This document shows, piece after piece, positions 43,948 to 53,560 of a DNA stretch of 64,000 bases. This DNA is from Flavitalea plasmicola (GTDB lineage Bacteria > Bacteroidota > Bacteroidia > Chitinophagales > Chitinophagaceae). The notes beneath the pieces are model-generated. The model was not told the origin of the DNA and did no database searches. It saw nothing but the letters and a program-made list of their open reading frames with translations. The position numbers were made by a program, and so were the translations under genes. The stretch is taken from contig NZ_JAUOTO010000005.1 in the NCBI RefSeq assembly GCF_030546645.1, positions 620,001 to 684,000 of the forward strand. The letters run 5' to 3'. Position 1 is the first letter of the stretch, and every line of letters starts with the position of its first letter.

Positions 43948-46900
43948 ATGCAAGAACCCCGGACCACAAATCCATTGCCTCCTATCCGTTCTACCTGGCG
44001 GATGATGTTAAGAACAGGACTTTTTTATCTATGCATTGCCTCCCTTTCGCTGCGACATTCGTTTCTTGCGGCCCAAACCGCTTATCCAAATCCCATGCTG
44101 GATGCCGGGCTCATTGCCTCGTCACCCAATACACAAGGCTTCGAGAACAATGGCAACATTCCCGTGTCCTTATATGAAGGCATTCCCGCCGTCAATCTGC
44201 CGGTGTACACGGTAAAATGCGGCTCGCTTTCCCTGCCTATATCTTTATCCTACTATTATAACGGCATGCGTCCTTTACAGGATGCCGGCTGGGTGGGGCT
44301 GGGGTGGAATTTAAATGTCGGCGGAGTGGTTAGCCGGATGGTGCAGGGGCAGGTGGATAGCTCGCAGCAGTCGGGGGTTAACTATGGGCAGTATTCGCTC
44401 TATGACAGCCTGTTCCGAAATAACTATGGACCGCAAAATTTCCTCAGTCACGCTTATTCCACCTCTTATACCGTAGGTCCTTATTTCTATGATATGGCGC
44501 CGGACATCTTCCAATGTAATTTTAATGGAAATTCCTTTAAATTCTACTGGTACAACGGTAAGGCCTATATCTTCCCTTATACAAAAGGCTTTTCCATCAA
44601 CTGGCCGACCGTCACGGGCGGGCTTACGATCACCACCCCTGATGGCATTGCCTATGCATTCAATACGAATGAGACTACTTATACCTATTATTCGGGTAAC
44701 GACATAAATACCGTGTTTACCTCGGCCTGGTATCTTACCACCATGATCTCGCCCGACAAAAAAGACACGATCTCATTCAACTACGGGTCGTATATGTGGA
44801 GCCAATATCAAACGCCCTTCGACTTTACTTATGTCAAGTCGAATACCACCGGTCAGTCAGACCTTGTAGGCACCACCTATATCAGAAGCCCCAGGGTCCA
44901 ATCCCAGATCTTGCAATCCATCACCTGCCGCAGCACGCAGGTCAATTTTATCCAGGATGCAACGGCGCGCCTGGATCTCAGCGGCACTTACCCCAGTCTC
45001 CATGAGATAGATGTGATAGACAGGGCTACGGGAAACACTGTCAAAAAGAATGTATTCGGCTATGAATATTTCGGCCAAACTGCTACCGATGGCCGGACAT
45101 ATGCCCGGCTGAAATTAAAGAATTTCAAAGTATTCAATCCACAGGTAGCTGCAGATTCCCAGACCTATAAGCTCTGCTATATGCATGAGTATGAGACCTG
45201 GCCCTCGAAAGGCACCGTAGGTATCGATTACTGGGGATATTACAACGGCGCCGATGGGTCGGATGGATCGCTTCCCAACCAGTCGCTGATCAATACCACC
45301 AGTTCGGGCGTTGTATCGAATCGTAATCCCAATTTCCGATACTGTTCCCTGGGCGCTTTGGATACCATCTCCTATCCTACGGGTGGCTATACGACATTTC
45401 AGTATTCCGGAACTTCCGGCCCGGGTATCCATGTCGACTCCATTGCCAGCTTCCTGCCGGGGTCAGCTACTCCCGTATCTCAAACGAATTATTATTATGG
45501 AGGTGGAATTCTTTTATCTCCCCCTGACTTTACGGGTCCGGCCTATTCAGCCGGGGGAGTCAATTATACTACGTACAGCGCTTATAACCTGGCGTCGGGC
45601 CGAAGCACGATGAACAATGTGTTCTATTATGACAATGTCACCGAGGTAAGATCTTCGGGAAAAGAGATACAGCGATCCAAATATGAATATGCCTCTTTTT
45701 CGAACTTATTTCCTGATATCCGGCTGGCTAAAAAAACGCAATGGATCTACAACAGCGTTTCCGGCCTATATGTCCCCGTGACGTCCCTGACCAATACCTA
45801 CGCTACGGTGAATGATACGACCTTTAATACTGCCACGGCTTATCTCCAAAGCTCCAATACCGTGGGGGGTGTAACTACCTACACCTACGGGGCTACTTCA
45901 GGGAGCTTAGGTTCTTACTGGACCTACCTTGCATCCCAGTCACGAACCCAGTATGACCTGCAGGGCAACTCAGTCACCAGCGTCACGAACTATAATTATA
46001 ATGCGGCAAGGAATCTTATATCAACGGTAGATGTCCTGCCGGATGGCAGGACCTTCACCGAGAAATATAAATACCCGGAAGATTATACCAGTACTCTCAC
46101 GGGCAATATGGTGTCGAAGAATGTGGTGGGCCCTGTGATCGAAAGGCAGACATGGCTGCAGAATGGCGCATCCAGTCCTAATCTCATATCGGGACAGGTG
46201 ACCAATTATGATCAGAGCACTTTTAAACCCGTTGGCACGTATGCGATTGAAACCACAGCGCCCATCGCCAGCCTGAATAATGAGACACAATCCGGGAATC
46301 TCTTTTCTACGCTTTTGCCGGACTCGAGATACTTTATAAAGGAACAGTTTGCGTATGGCGGGGATGGCAATCTGAACCAGTACAATAAGGCTGCCGATGT
46401 GACGACCAGCTTTATATGGGACTACAATCATTCCTGCCGGATCGCGGAAGTGCGCAATGCGCTGGCCGGGCAGATCGGGTACACCAGTTTTGAAGCAGAT
46501 GGCGGCGGCAACTGGACCATCGCTTCCAGCACCCGGGACCAGACATCCTCCGTCACCGGGACCCGGAGCTATAACCTGACAGGCGGCGCCTGCACGCTGG
46601 CAGGATTGACGAGCGCCAATACCTACATCGTCTCTTATTGGAGCAAGACGGGCAGTAGCTATACTGTCGCCGGCAGCACTTCCGTCAAGCAAGGGAAAAC
46701 CATCAGCGGCTGGACCTATTTCGAACACACCGTTACGGGCGTCTCCTCGGTGTCCGTATCCGGCGGCGGGAACATCGATGAACTGCGACTATACCCGCAG
46801 GCTGCGCAGATGACCACTTTTACGTACAGTCCCCTGACAGGAATGACCAGTCAATGCGATGTGGAGAATAAGGTCACTTATTACGATTATGATGGAATGG

Positions 46901-46974
46901 GCAGGTTGAGCACGATAAGGGACCAGGACAGGAACATCGTCAAAACAATGGAATACCATTTTCAGCCACAATAG
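43948..46974 (+). CDS. RHS/YD-repeat protein, N-terminal partner
   Basis: The 1008-residue protein starts with a signal peptide (span at about residues 24-42, ending LAAQT) and then a beta-rich shell region: SYYYNGMRPLQDAGWVGLGWNLNVGG near residue 90 is typical of the start of Bacteroidota RHS proteins, and Tyr/Asp-rich YD repeats follow to the C-terminus (VTYYDYDGMGRLSTI). It stops without a core or toxin domain. The next gene, 34 bp on, carries the rest including the RHS core and toxin, so the two probably form a split shell. No toxin function itself. Confidence 0.85.
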   Translation: MQEPRTTNPLPPIRSTWRMMLRTGLFYLCIASLSLRHSFLAAQTAYPNPMLDAGLIASSPNTQGFENNGNIPVSLYEGIPAVNLPVYTVKCGSLSLPISLSYYYNGMRPLQDAGWVGLGWNLNVGGVVSRMVQGQVDSSQQSGVNYGQYSLYDSLFRNNYGPQNFLSHAYSTSYTVGPYFYDMAPDIFQCNFNGNSFKFYWYNGKAYIFPYTKGFSINWPTVTGGLTITTPDGIAYAFNTNETTYTYYSGNDINTVFTSAWYLTTMISPDKKDTISFNYGSYMWSQYQTPFDFTYVKSNTTGQSDLVGTTYIRSPRVQSQILQSITCRSTQVNFIQDATARLDLSGTYPSLHEIDVIDRATGNTVKKNVFGYEYFGQTATDGRTYARLKLKNFKVFNPQVAADSQTYKLCYMHEYETWPSKGTVGIDYWGYYNGADGSDGSLPNQSLINTTSSGVVSNRNPNFRYCSLGALDTISYPTGGYTTFQYSGTSGPGIHVDSIASFLPGSATPVSQTNYYYGGGILLSPPDFTGPAYSAGGVNYTTYSAYNLASGRSTMNNVFYYDNVTEVRSSGKEIQRSKYEYASFSNLFPDIRLAKKTQWIYNSVSGLYVPVTSLTNTYATVNDTTFNTATAYLQSSNTVGGVTTYTYGATSGSLGSYWTYLASQSRTQYDLQGNSVTSVTNYNYNAARNLISTVDVLPDGRTFTEKYKYPEDYTSTLTGNMVSKNVVGPVIERQTWLQNGASSPNLISGQVTNYDQSTFKPVGTYAIETTAPIASLNNETQSGNLFSTLLPDSRYFIKEQFAYGGDGNLNQYNKAADVTTSFIWDYNHSCRIAEVRNALAGQIGYTSFEADGGGNWTIASSTRDQTSSVTGTRSYNLTGGACTLAGLTSANTYIVSYWSKTGSSYTVAGSTSVKQGKTISGWTYFEHTVTGVSSVSVSGGGNIDELRLYPQAAQMTTFTYSPLTGMTSQCDVENKVTYYDYDGMGRLSTIRDQDRNIVKTMEYHFQPQ

Positions 46975-47008
46975 AATTTATACAGACCCATTTCAAAAAG
47001 GTGAAAAA

Positions 47009-50000
47009 ATGCCACGTACTTTACAATATATCCTTTCATTACTGGTCTTGTCTTTGATCTCTTCTACGGACTATGCCCAGACCTATACCATTACAGGGCC
47101 TACCAAAGTGGATGCGGGAGGAACCTATACCTACGCCGTTCCGGGGTCGAACATTTTTTGCTGGAGCGGGAACGGGGGCACTCCATCTTGTACGGGGGGA
47201 GAGCAGCCCAGCTCATGCCGTTGTTCCGGCACGGTGTCCGTCCATTTCAATACGGTGACCTCGGTCACCGGGGGGTCTTTGGTTGTGCTGGATGCCAGTT
47301 CGCATTCGGGCTCGCTGCAGATCAGCATTATCCCGGCCCTGGTCAATAACGTTACCGTGAGCCCTTCCACACAGAGCGTCCTCTGCGGGAATACGCCGGG
47401 GCTGCTTACCGCCAGCAACCCTTCCGGGGGTGACGGCACCTATTCCTATGTCTGGCAAAGCTCGCCGGATAACGGCACCTGGACGACTATTAGCGGGGCT
47501 ACCAGCAAAACCTACACGCCGGCGGCCCCGACATCGGCAGGTGTCATTTACTACCGTGTTAGAGTGATCTCTTTCGATTATACCGTCAGTTCTCCCGGTG
47601 TAACGGTGAATGTAAGTACGCCTGCTTTGTCCGGCGGCGGCAGCGTTTCGCCTTCGACACAGACCATCACTTACAGTACAGTGCCAGCCGCGTTGAACTG
47701 CAGTGTGGCCAGCGGCGGCGCCTGCGGTACAGTGACTTACCCTTACCAGTGGCAGCAGAGCACGGACAATGTCAATTTTGTTCCTGTAGCTTCCGGCGGC
47801 GGCGGGCAAAATTTCTCTCCGACCGCAGCCCTGACCGCGACCACCTATTACCGCAGAATGGTCACCATCAACGGGCAAACGGCTTATTCGGGGACGACCA
47901 CGGTGACTGTCACGCCGCCTCTTCAGGGAGGCACTATCGGTGCACCACCACTCACGACAGTGAACTATGGCCGGAGCCCTGGAACATTCGTGAATACCCA
48001 ATCCGCCACGGGCGGAAATTGCGGCGGGAATTATACCTATTTCTGGCAGCAGAGCACGGACAATATCAACTTCACCTACGTTGGCAGTGGGACGTCCGGT
48101 CCTGCCGCCGCCGACCCGGGCAACCTGGTCGCCAATGTCTATATCCGCAGGAAGGCCGTTTGCGGAACGGAGACCGCTTATTCGAATGCAATCCTCATCA
48201 ATGTCAACCCGCAGGTGTTCCCCGGGACACTAACACCGGCCACCATTGCAATAGCTTCCGGAACAAGCCCGGGCATGCTGACGGCCAATGCGGCCAGCGG
48301 TGGGATCTGTGGACAGAACTTCTCTTATCAATGGCAGGTCTCCTCGAATGGAACGGCATTCAGTGACATTGCCGGCGCCACCGGCCTGGTCTATACACCC
48401 GGAGCGCTGACCGCTGCCACTTATTACCGCAGGAGGGTCATCTGCGCTACGGATACGGAATATACCAACAATTGCCAGGTGACCATCGGCGTCATCAATA
48501 CAGGCCTCAACTATATACGGGTGAGGACCTTGCAGAAGCCTGGTGTTACGGATACGGTGACGGCCAATCATCTGACCAGTCTCCAGGATGTACAGCAGGC
48601 TACTTTATACTTCGACGGATTGGGAAGGCTTTCCCAGACAGTGAACAAGCAGGCAAGCCCTTTGCAGAACGATATCGTGACCTTACATGTATATGACCTG
48701 TTAGGCAGAGAGTCTCTCCAATATATGCCCTATGTATCCCCGTCCGCCGACGGCAATTATAAGTCGAATGCATTGTCGGAGCAAAATGCATTCAACAGTG
48801 CCCAGTTCCCCAATGAGCAGTTCTATTACGCGCAAACGGATTATGAGTCTTCCCCTCTAAGCCGCCCCCTGGCCACTTATGCTCCCGGCAGCAGCTGGGT
48901 GGGCGGCAGTAACGGGGTATCCGCGCAATACCTGATCAATACGGCTGCCGACAGCGTCCGGAGCTGGACTGTCAACGCAACACCGGGTAGCATCCCGACC
49001 ACTACGACCCTATTCCCTGCGGGTTCCTTGTTCAAGACGATCTCGGCGGATGAGGCGAAGCACCAGGTGGTGGAATATAAGGATCTGACGGGCCGCCTGA
49101 TCCTGAAAAAGGTCCAGTTAAGCGGAACACCGGGGACGGCCCATGCAGGCTGGCTTTGCACCTATTATATTTACGATGACCTGAACAATTTGCGGATGGT
49201 GGTGCCACCGGCTGCCGTCAATCTCATCAACAGCAGTTGGGTGATCAGTCAAACTGTTGCTAACGAGCTGTGCTTCCGATATGAATACGACCAACGGAAA
49301 AGGATCAACAGCAATAAAGCCCCCGGAGTGACGGCGTCGGTGATGGTATTTGACGCCCGCGACAGGCTGATCATGACCCAGGATTCGAATTTAAAGGCAT
49401 CGGGCAAATGGGAAGTGGTCGAGTACGACAGTATGAACAGGTCCTGGCGGACAGGCCTGTTGACGGACGGCAATGATCAATCCTACCACCAGGGGCAGGC
49501 TTACAATAGTGTCAGCTACCCGAACACCAGCGGAGGGAACTACGAAGTGCTGACGCAAACTTATTATGACGACTACGCCTGGGTCAGTGGGGCAACCTCC
49601 GCTCTTAGCGCGTCGATGGCTACGAATTACACCAGCAACAGCAGCTATTTTATCACGACCTATAACCAATCTCCGACCTATGCATTACCGCTCACTCCAT
49701 TTCCCATCACAAGGGGCCTGGTGACGGGCATGAAGACTAAAGTCCTGGGGACGGTCAGCCAATATTTATATTCCGTCAGCTTTTATGACGACTGCGGACG
49801 TACGATCCAGAGCAGGAGCGTAAATTACACCGGCGCTGTGGACACCTTGACTGTCCAATATAATTTTGCCGGCAAGCCATTGCGTAAGCTGAGTAGCCAC
49901 CGCAAAGGAGGGTTCAATGCCCAAGGGCATACATTGCTGACGAAAGTGAACTACGATGCGGGGCTCCGGGTCAAGAGCATTTGGAAAAATATCGACGGCG

Positions 50001-52750
50001 CCTCCGCCGATCAGCTGATCGACAGCCTGCAGTATAATGAATCAGGCTTACTCCGCGTGAAATACCTGGGGAATGGTGTGGATAGCGTGGCGTATGACTA
50101 TAATATCCGCGGCTGGCTTACCGGGATCAACAAGAATTACGTGAAGGGAACGGCCAACCATTATTTTGGGTTGGAGCTGAGCTACGACAAGACTACCTCT
50201 GTCACAGGGACAACCAGCTATGTAAATCCCGTCCTCAATGGCAATATGGCCGGCGAGATCTGGAAGAGCGCGGGCGATGGTGTTGGAAGAAAATATGATT
50301 ACAGTTATGATAATGCCAACCGGCTGACGGCAGCGGCCTTTGTACAGAACACCAGCGGACAAGCCTGGGACAGCGCATACATCAATTACAGCGTCAGCAA
50401 CCTCACCTATGATGCGAACGGGAATATTCTTACGATGAACCAAAGCGGCTTTAAATTGAGCGGTTCTGCCGCTGTGGATCAACTAACCTATAGCTATTCC
50501 GCGAATGGGAATAAGCTGTCCCAGGTGTCAGACGGCGTGAATGACCCGAATTCAAAGCTGGGCGATCTCCATTATAACACCGCCACGAAAAGCGGTACGG
50601 ACTATAGCTATGATGGCAATGGCAATCTCGTCTCGGACAATAATAAGGCTATCAGCAGCATTAATTACAATTACCTCAATCTTCCCCAGCAATTGCTTGT
50701 AAAAGGGAAAGGCATTGTCACCTATATTTATGATGCAGGAGGCGGCAAGCTCCAGAAGATCGTTACAGACAGTACGGTCATACCCGTGAGGGGAGATACC
50801 ACCACCTATATGGGAGGATTCGTATATCATAATGACAGCCTTCAATTCATTATCCACGAGGAAGGAAGAGCCCGCTGGGCGTCTCATAAATACCTCAATG
50901 GCACTACAGCCTATGGATTCGAGTATGATTTCATCCTCACCGATCATCTGGGGAATGCACGGGTGCTGCTGACCCAACAGAAAGATACAGCCCAGTATAT
51001 TGCCACGATGGAGGCGGCCTACCGGGCTACGGAAAGGCAGCTGTTCTACAACATCGACTCCACGGCCTACCCAGCGGCTTCGGTGCCGGGGGGATATCCG
51101 GCGGATAACACCACCGTACCCAACGATTCCGTCGCCCGTGTCAATGGAAGCGGCCATAAAATGGGACCGGCCATTCTGCTGAAGGTGATGACCGGGGATT
51201 CAGTCGTCATTGGCGTCAAATCTTTCTACCGGTCTGGAGGCAGCGTAGGTAGCCCCAACAATTCTTTCACCGATGTGTTGAGCTCGCTGGCCAGCGGCCT
51301 GGCGACCGTCACCGGCGGAAGTCATGGCAGCTTCACAGAACTGAATACTTCCAATAGTCCTGTATACACGTCGTTGAATAGTTTCTTGCAGTCCAATGAT
51401 ACGGCTACGACCAGCCGGCCAAAAGCCTATCTGAATTGGATACTGCTGGATAACCAGTTCAAATATGTCAGCGGCGCTCCGCAAAGTGGCGCGATCCCTG
51501 TAGGGAGCGCGGACGTATTGAATCCCCTGGCCAATGCAGCGAAGATCACCAAAAGCGGATATCTTTATGTCTGGGTGAGCAATGAGACTCCCAACCGGGA
51601 TGTCTTCTTTGACAACCTGACTGTAAAGCAGTTCAGTGGCCCCATGCTGGAAGAGACACATTATTACCCGTTGGGGCTGACGATGGCGGGGATCAGCGAC
51701 AAAGCGCTGAAATTGAACTATGCGGAGAATAAGTATCGATTCAACCAGGGGTCTGAATTGCAGAATAAGGAATTTTCGGATGGGACGGGATTGGAGATGT
51801 ATGCAACCGGGTTCCGTATGCTGGACCCGCAGCTGGGCCGTTTTTTCCAGGTGGATGCGATGGCGGGTAGTTTTAGCTCTTATAGTCCTTATACTTATGC
51901 AGCGAACAACCCGGTGCGATATGTCGACCCGATGGGGCTGGCGCCCAAGGATGACAGACCGCCTTCCGACCTGATGGCGGGATACTACCGTAATCCATTG
52001 ATGGATGCTGTAGACCAGGCGGTGGCCGAATCCCATAATCGTATTATGGCGGAATTTGCGGCCGACCGGGCGGCGTATAACACGGGTGGCTATACCAACA
52101 GCGGCACTTTGAACCAGGTGATCTCCTTCCTGATGGCGAAGGTGGGTGATGATGGAAGGGCGGATGCGACGTTCTCTTCGGTGAATGGGAATCCTTCGAA
52201 GATCAGGATCGATTATGGGTATGGGATCAGTGATGGCGACGGGAACACGCTGAATACCTATGTCCGGGCGGTTGCCACATTTAGTTCGGATGGGACGTTC
52301 CCGAGTTTTGAAACTTTACTGAAAAACTATCCTATGCCTTATAGTCCGGGTCCCTATTCTCAGGATCTTTATATAAACCAATGTGCTATAAGAATGAGTA
52401 TCGCGTTAATGAAATCGGGGGTAAATTTAAGTGGCGTAAGAAACAGGACAAATCCGGGAGGGCCTACTTTCACCAAGAAAGGAGAGGTTCTCGGTGCATA
52501 TAATCTGGCGATGTTCTTGCGAGGACCTAACATGCTGGGCTCTCCTGAGGTTTATAATGGGACTAAACAGGATATACCGACTTTGCTAAGTGGACGAACA
52601 GGAATTATGTTTTTTCAAGGGTTTATAGAAGATGGAGCCCGTACCGATGAAGCAAGGCATATTGATCTGTGGGATGGAAGTGATATAAGGGCGCCTTTTT
52701 TTGAGCAAATGATGGACTCAAGAACGATCTGGTTCTGGCCTGTCAAATAA
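47009..52750 (+). CDS. RHS protein with Ig-like repeats and C-terminal Tae4-like amidase toxin
   Basis: The 1913-residue protein has a signal peptide (to about residue 24), four Ig/PKD-like repeats (about 110-490, each with a YxWQxSxDNxxF-like core), an RHS start region (about 500-600), many YD repeats, and the RHS core (YPLGLTMAG, ATGFRMLDPQLGRFFQVD, then SPYTYAANNPVRYVDPMG near residue 1645). The variable C-terminus, after about 1650, ends in a domain resembling the type VI amidase Tae4: C1792 in QCAIRMS and H1884 with D1886 in RHIDLWDG. Such enzymes cut peptidoglycan peptides. The next gene codes for a secreted protein and may be its immunity protein. Confidence 0.88.
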   Translation: MPRTLQYILSLLVLSLISSTDYAQTYTITGPTKVDAGGTYTYAVPGSNIFCWSGNGGTPSCTGGEQPSSCRCSGTVSVHFNTVTSVTGGSLVVLDASSHSGSLQISIIPALVNNVTVSPSTQSVLCGNTPGLLTASNPSGGDGTYSYVWQSSPDNGTWTTISGATSKTYTPAAPTSAGVIYYRVRVISFDYTVSSPGVTVNVSTPALSGGGSVSPSTQTITYSTVPAALNCSVASGGACGTVTYPYQWQQSTDNVNFVPVASGGGGQNFSPTAALTATTYYRRMVTINGQTAYSGTTTVTVTPPLQGGTIGAPPLTTVNYGRSPGTFVNTQSATGGNCGGNYTYFWQQSTDNINFTYVGSGTSGPAAADPGNLVANVYIRRKAVCGTETAYSNAILINVNPQVFPGTLTPATIAIASGTSPGMLTANAASGGICGQNFSYQWQVSSNGTAFSDIAGATGLVYTPGALTAATYYRRRVICATDTEYTNNCQVTIGVINTGLNYIRVRTLQKPGVTDTVTANHLTSLQDVQQATLYFDGLGRLSQTVNKQASPLQNDIVTLHVYDLLGRESLQYMPYVSPSADGNYKSNALSEQNAFNSAQFPNEQFYYAQTDYESSPLSRPLATYAPGSSWVGGSNGVSAQYLINTAADSVRSWTVNATPGSIPTTTTLFPAGSLFKTISADEAKHQVVEYKDLTGRLILKKVQLSGTPGTAHAGWLCTYYIYDDLNNLRMVVPPAAVNLINSSWVISQTVANELCFRYEYDQRKRINSNKAPGVTASVMVFDARDRLIMTQDSNLKASGKWEVVEYDSMNRSWRTGLLTDGNDQSYHQGQAYNSVSYPNTSGGNYEVLTQTYYDDYAWVSGATSALSASMATNYTSNSSYFITTYNQSPTYALPLTPFPITRGLVTGMKTKVLGTVSQYLYSVSFYDDCGRTIQSRSVNYTGAVDTLTVQYNFAGKPLRKLSSHRKGGFNAQGHTLLTKVNYDAGLRVKSIWKNIDGASADQLIDSLQYNESGLLRVKYLGNGVDSVAYDYNIRGWLTGINKNYVKGTANHYFGLELSYDKTTSVTGTTSYVNPVLNGNMAGEIWKSAGDGVGRKYDYSYDNANRLTAAAFVQNTSGQAWDSAYINYSVSNLTYDANGNILTMNQSGFKLSGSAAVDQLTYSYSANGNKLSQVSDGVNDPNSKLGDLHYNTATKSGTDYSYDGNGNLVSDNNKAISSINYNYLNLPQQLLVKGKGIVTYIYDAGGGKLQKIVTDSTVIPVRGDTTTYMGGFVYHNDSLQFIIHEEGRARWASHKYLNGTTAYGFEYDFILTDHLGNARVLLTQQKDTAQYIATMEAAYRATERQLFYNIDSTAYPAASVPGGYPADNTTVPNDSVARVNGSGHKMGPAILLKVMTGDSVVIGVKSFYRSGGSVGSPNNSFTDVLSSLASGLATVTGGSHGSFTELNTSNSPVYTSLNSFLQSNDTATTSRPKAYLNWILLDNQFKYVSGAPQSGAIPVGSADVLNPLANAAKITKSGYLYVWVSNETPNRDVFFDNLTVKQFSGPMLEETHYYPLGLTMAGISDKALKLNYAENKYRFNQGSELQNKEFSDGTGLEMYATGFRMLDPQLGRFFQVDAMAGSFSSYSPYTYAANNPVRYVDPMGLAPKDDRPPSDLMAGYYRNPLMDAVDQAVAESHNRIMAEFAADRAAYNTGGYTNSGTLNQVISFLMAKVGDDGRADATFSSVNGNPSKIRIDYGYGISDGDGNTLNTYVRAVATFSSDGTFPSFETLLKNYPMPYSPGPYSQDLYINQCAIRMSIALMKSGVNLSGVRNRTNPGGPTFTKKGEVLGAYNLAMFLRGPNMLGSPEVYNGTKQDIPTLLSGRTGIMFFQGFIEDGARTDEARHIDLWDGSDIRAPFFEQMMDSRTIWFWPVK

Positions 52751-52759
52751 GTCAATAAC

Positions 52760-53491
52760 ATGAAAAAAGCTATTGTATATTCTGTAATTGCCGTCCTTTG
52801 CGCTTCTGTTCAAGGTCAAATTGCCCGTGCAAAAACGATAACAGGAGCCTGGATAAATGTTAATGTTGCCGGATTTTATGAATCCGGGGAAGGGCATGAC
52901 TGCAGTATTAAATATTTTGACCATGAGAAATTTTTGCCATTATACCTGTCATTCGAAAATGACAACCAGGTCAAAGTAACTTTTAGAATCGAGCAAAGGG
53001 TATTTACATATAAAGTAGCGCACACCGGCCCTGATTCAATGTCTATCTCGAGAGAGGATAATGTTTACAGCCTTTATTTGGTAAAAGAGGCCCTTAAATT
53101 ACGGTACAAGGGTGATCTGATCACCTTTAAAAAAGTGTCAGAAAATTATTCTGCGGACGTGTTTGGTGAATTTATAAAGGGCATTGTATTCAGAGATAAT
53201 AAGACCTATAAAGTTGCATCATTTATAGAAAGCGGAAATTACGGCAATTGGGTGTTCGACAAAAGTAATTTTAAGCTGAAAATAAAAGCGCTCTTTAAAT
53301 GCGACCATGTCGATGTCGTCCAGCTTGGATCCTTTAAGTTCCAGAATACCTGCCTACCTGAAATAGCGCTATATTATGATTCCAATAGTAAATGGAGCGG
53401 TCCGCGGGTATTGGGTATTATTATAAATAAGGATGCTATTAGATTTATCGACAATAAAGGGGGAGATGTTTTAACGCTTAAGCCAGGTTAG
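52760..53491 (+). CDS. Secreted protein, candidate immunity protein
   Basis: The 243-residue protein has a Sec signal peptide (MKKAIVYSVIAVLCASVQG) and a beta-rich mature part without a motif that I recognise. It starts 9 bp behind the toxin-bearing RHS gene. Peptidoglycan amidases act in the periplasm, so their immunity proteins are exported; position and export fit that role. It is larger than known Tai4 proteins and is not similar to them by eye, so the role is inference. Confidence 0.55.
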   Translation: MKKAIVYSVIAVLCASVQGQIARAKTITGAWINVNVAGFYESGEGHDCSIKYFDHEKFLPLYLSFENDNQVKVTFRIEQRVFTYKVAHTGPDSMSISREDNVYSLYLVKEALKLRYKGDLITFKKVSENYSADVFGEFIKGIVFRDNKTYKVASFIESGNYGNWVFDKSNFKLKIKALFKCDHVDVVQLGSFKFQNTCLPEIALYYDSNSKWSGPRVLGIIINKDAIRFIDNKGGDVLTLKPG

Positions 53492-53560
53492 TTCTGCACG
53501 CCGGGGGCAAAACGCCTATTAGACTAACTGACATCCTCCATTTATTAATATCGATCCATT

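Noticed and set aside
47213-48001. Long minus-strand frame within the second RHS gene
   Set aside because: It is antisense to repetitive coding sequence, with no domain that I can recognise.
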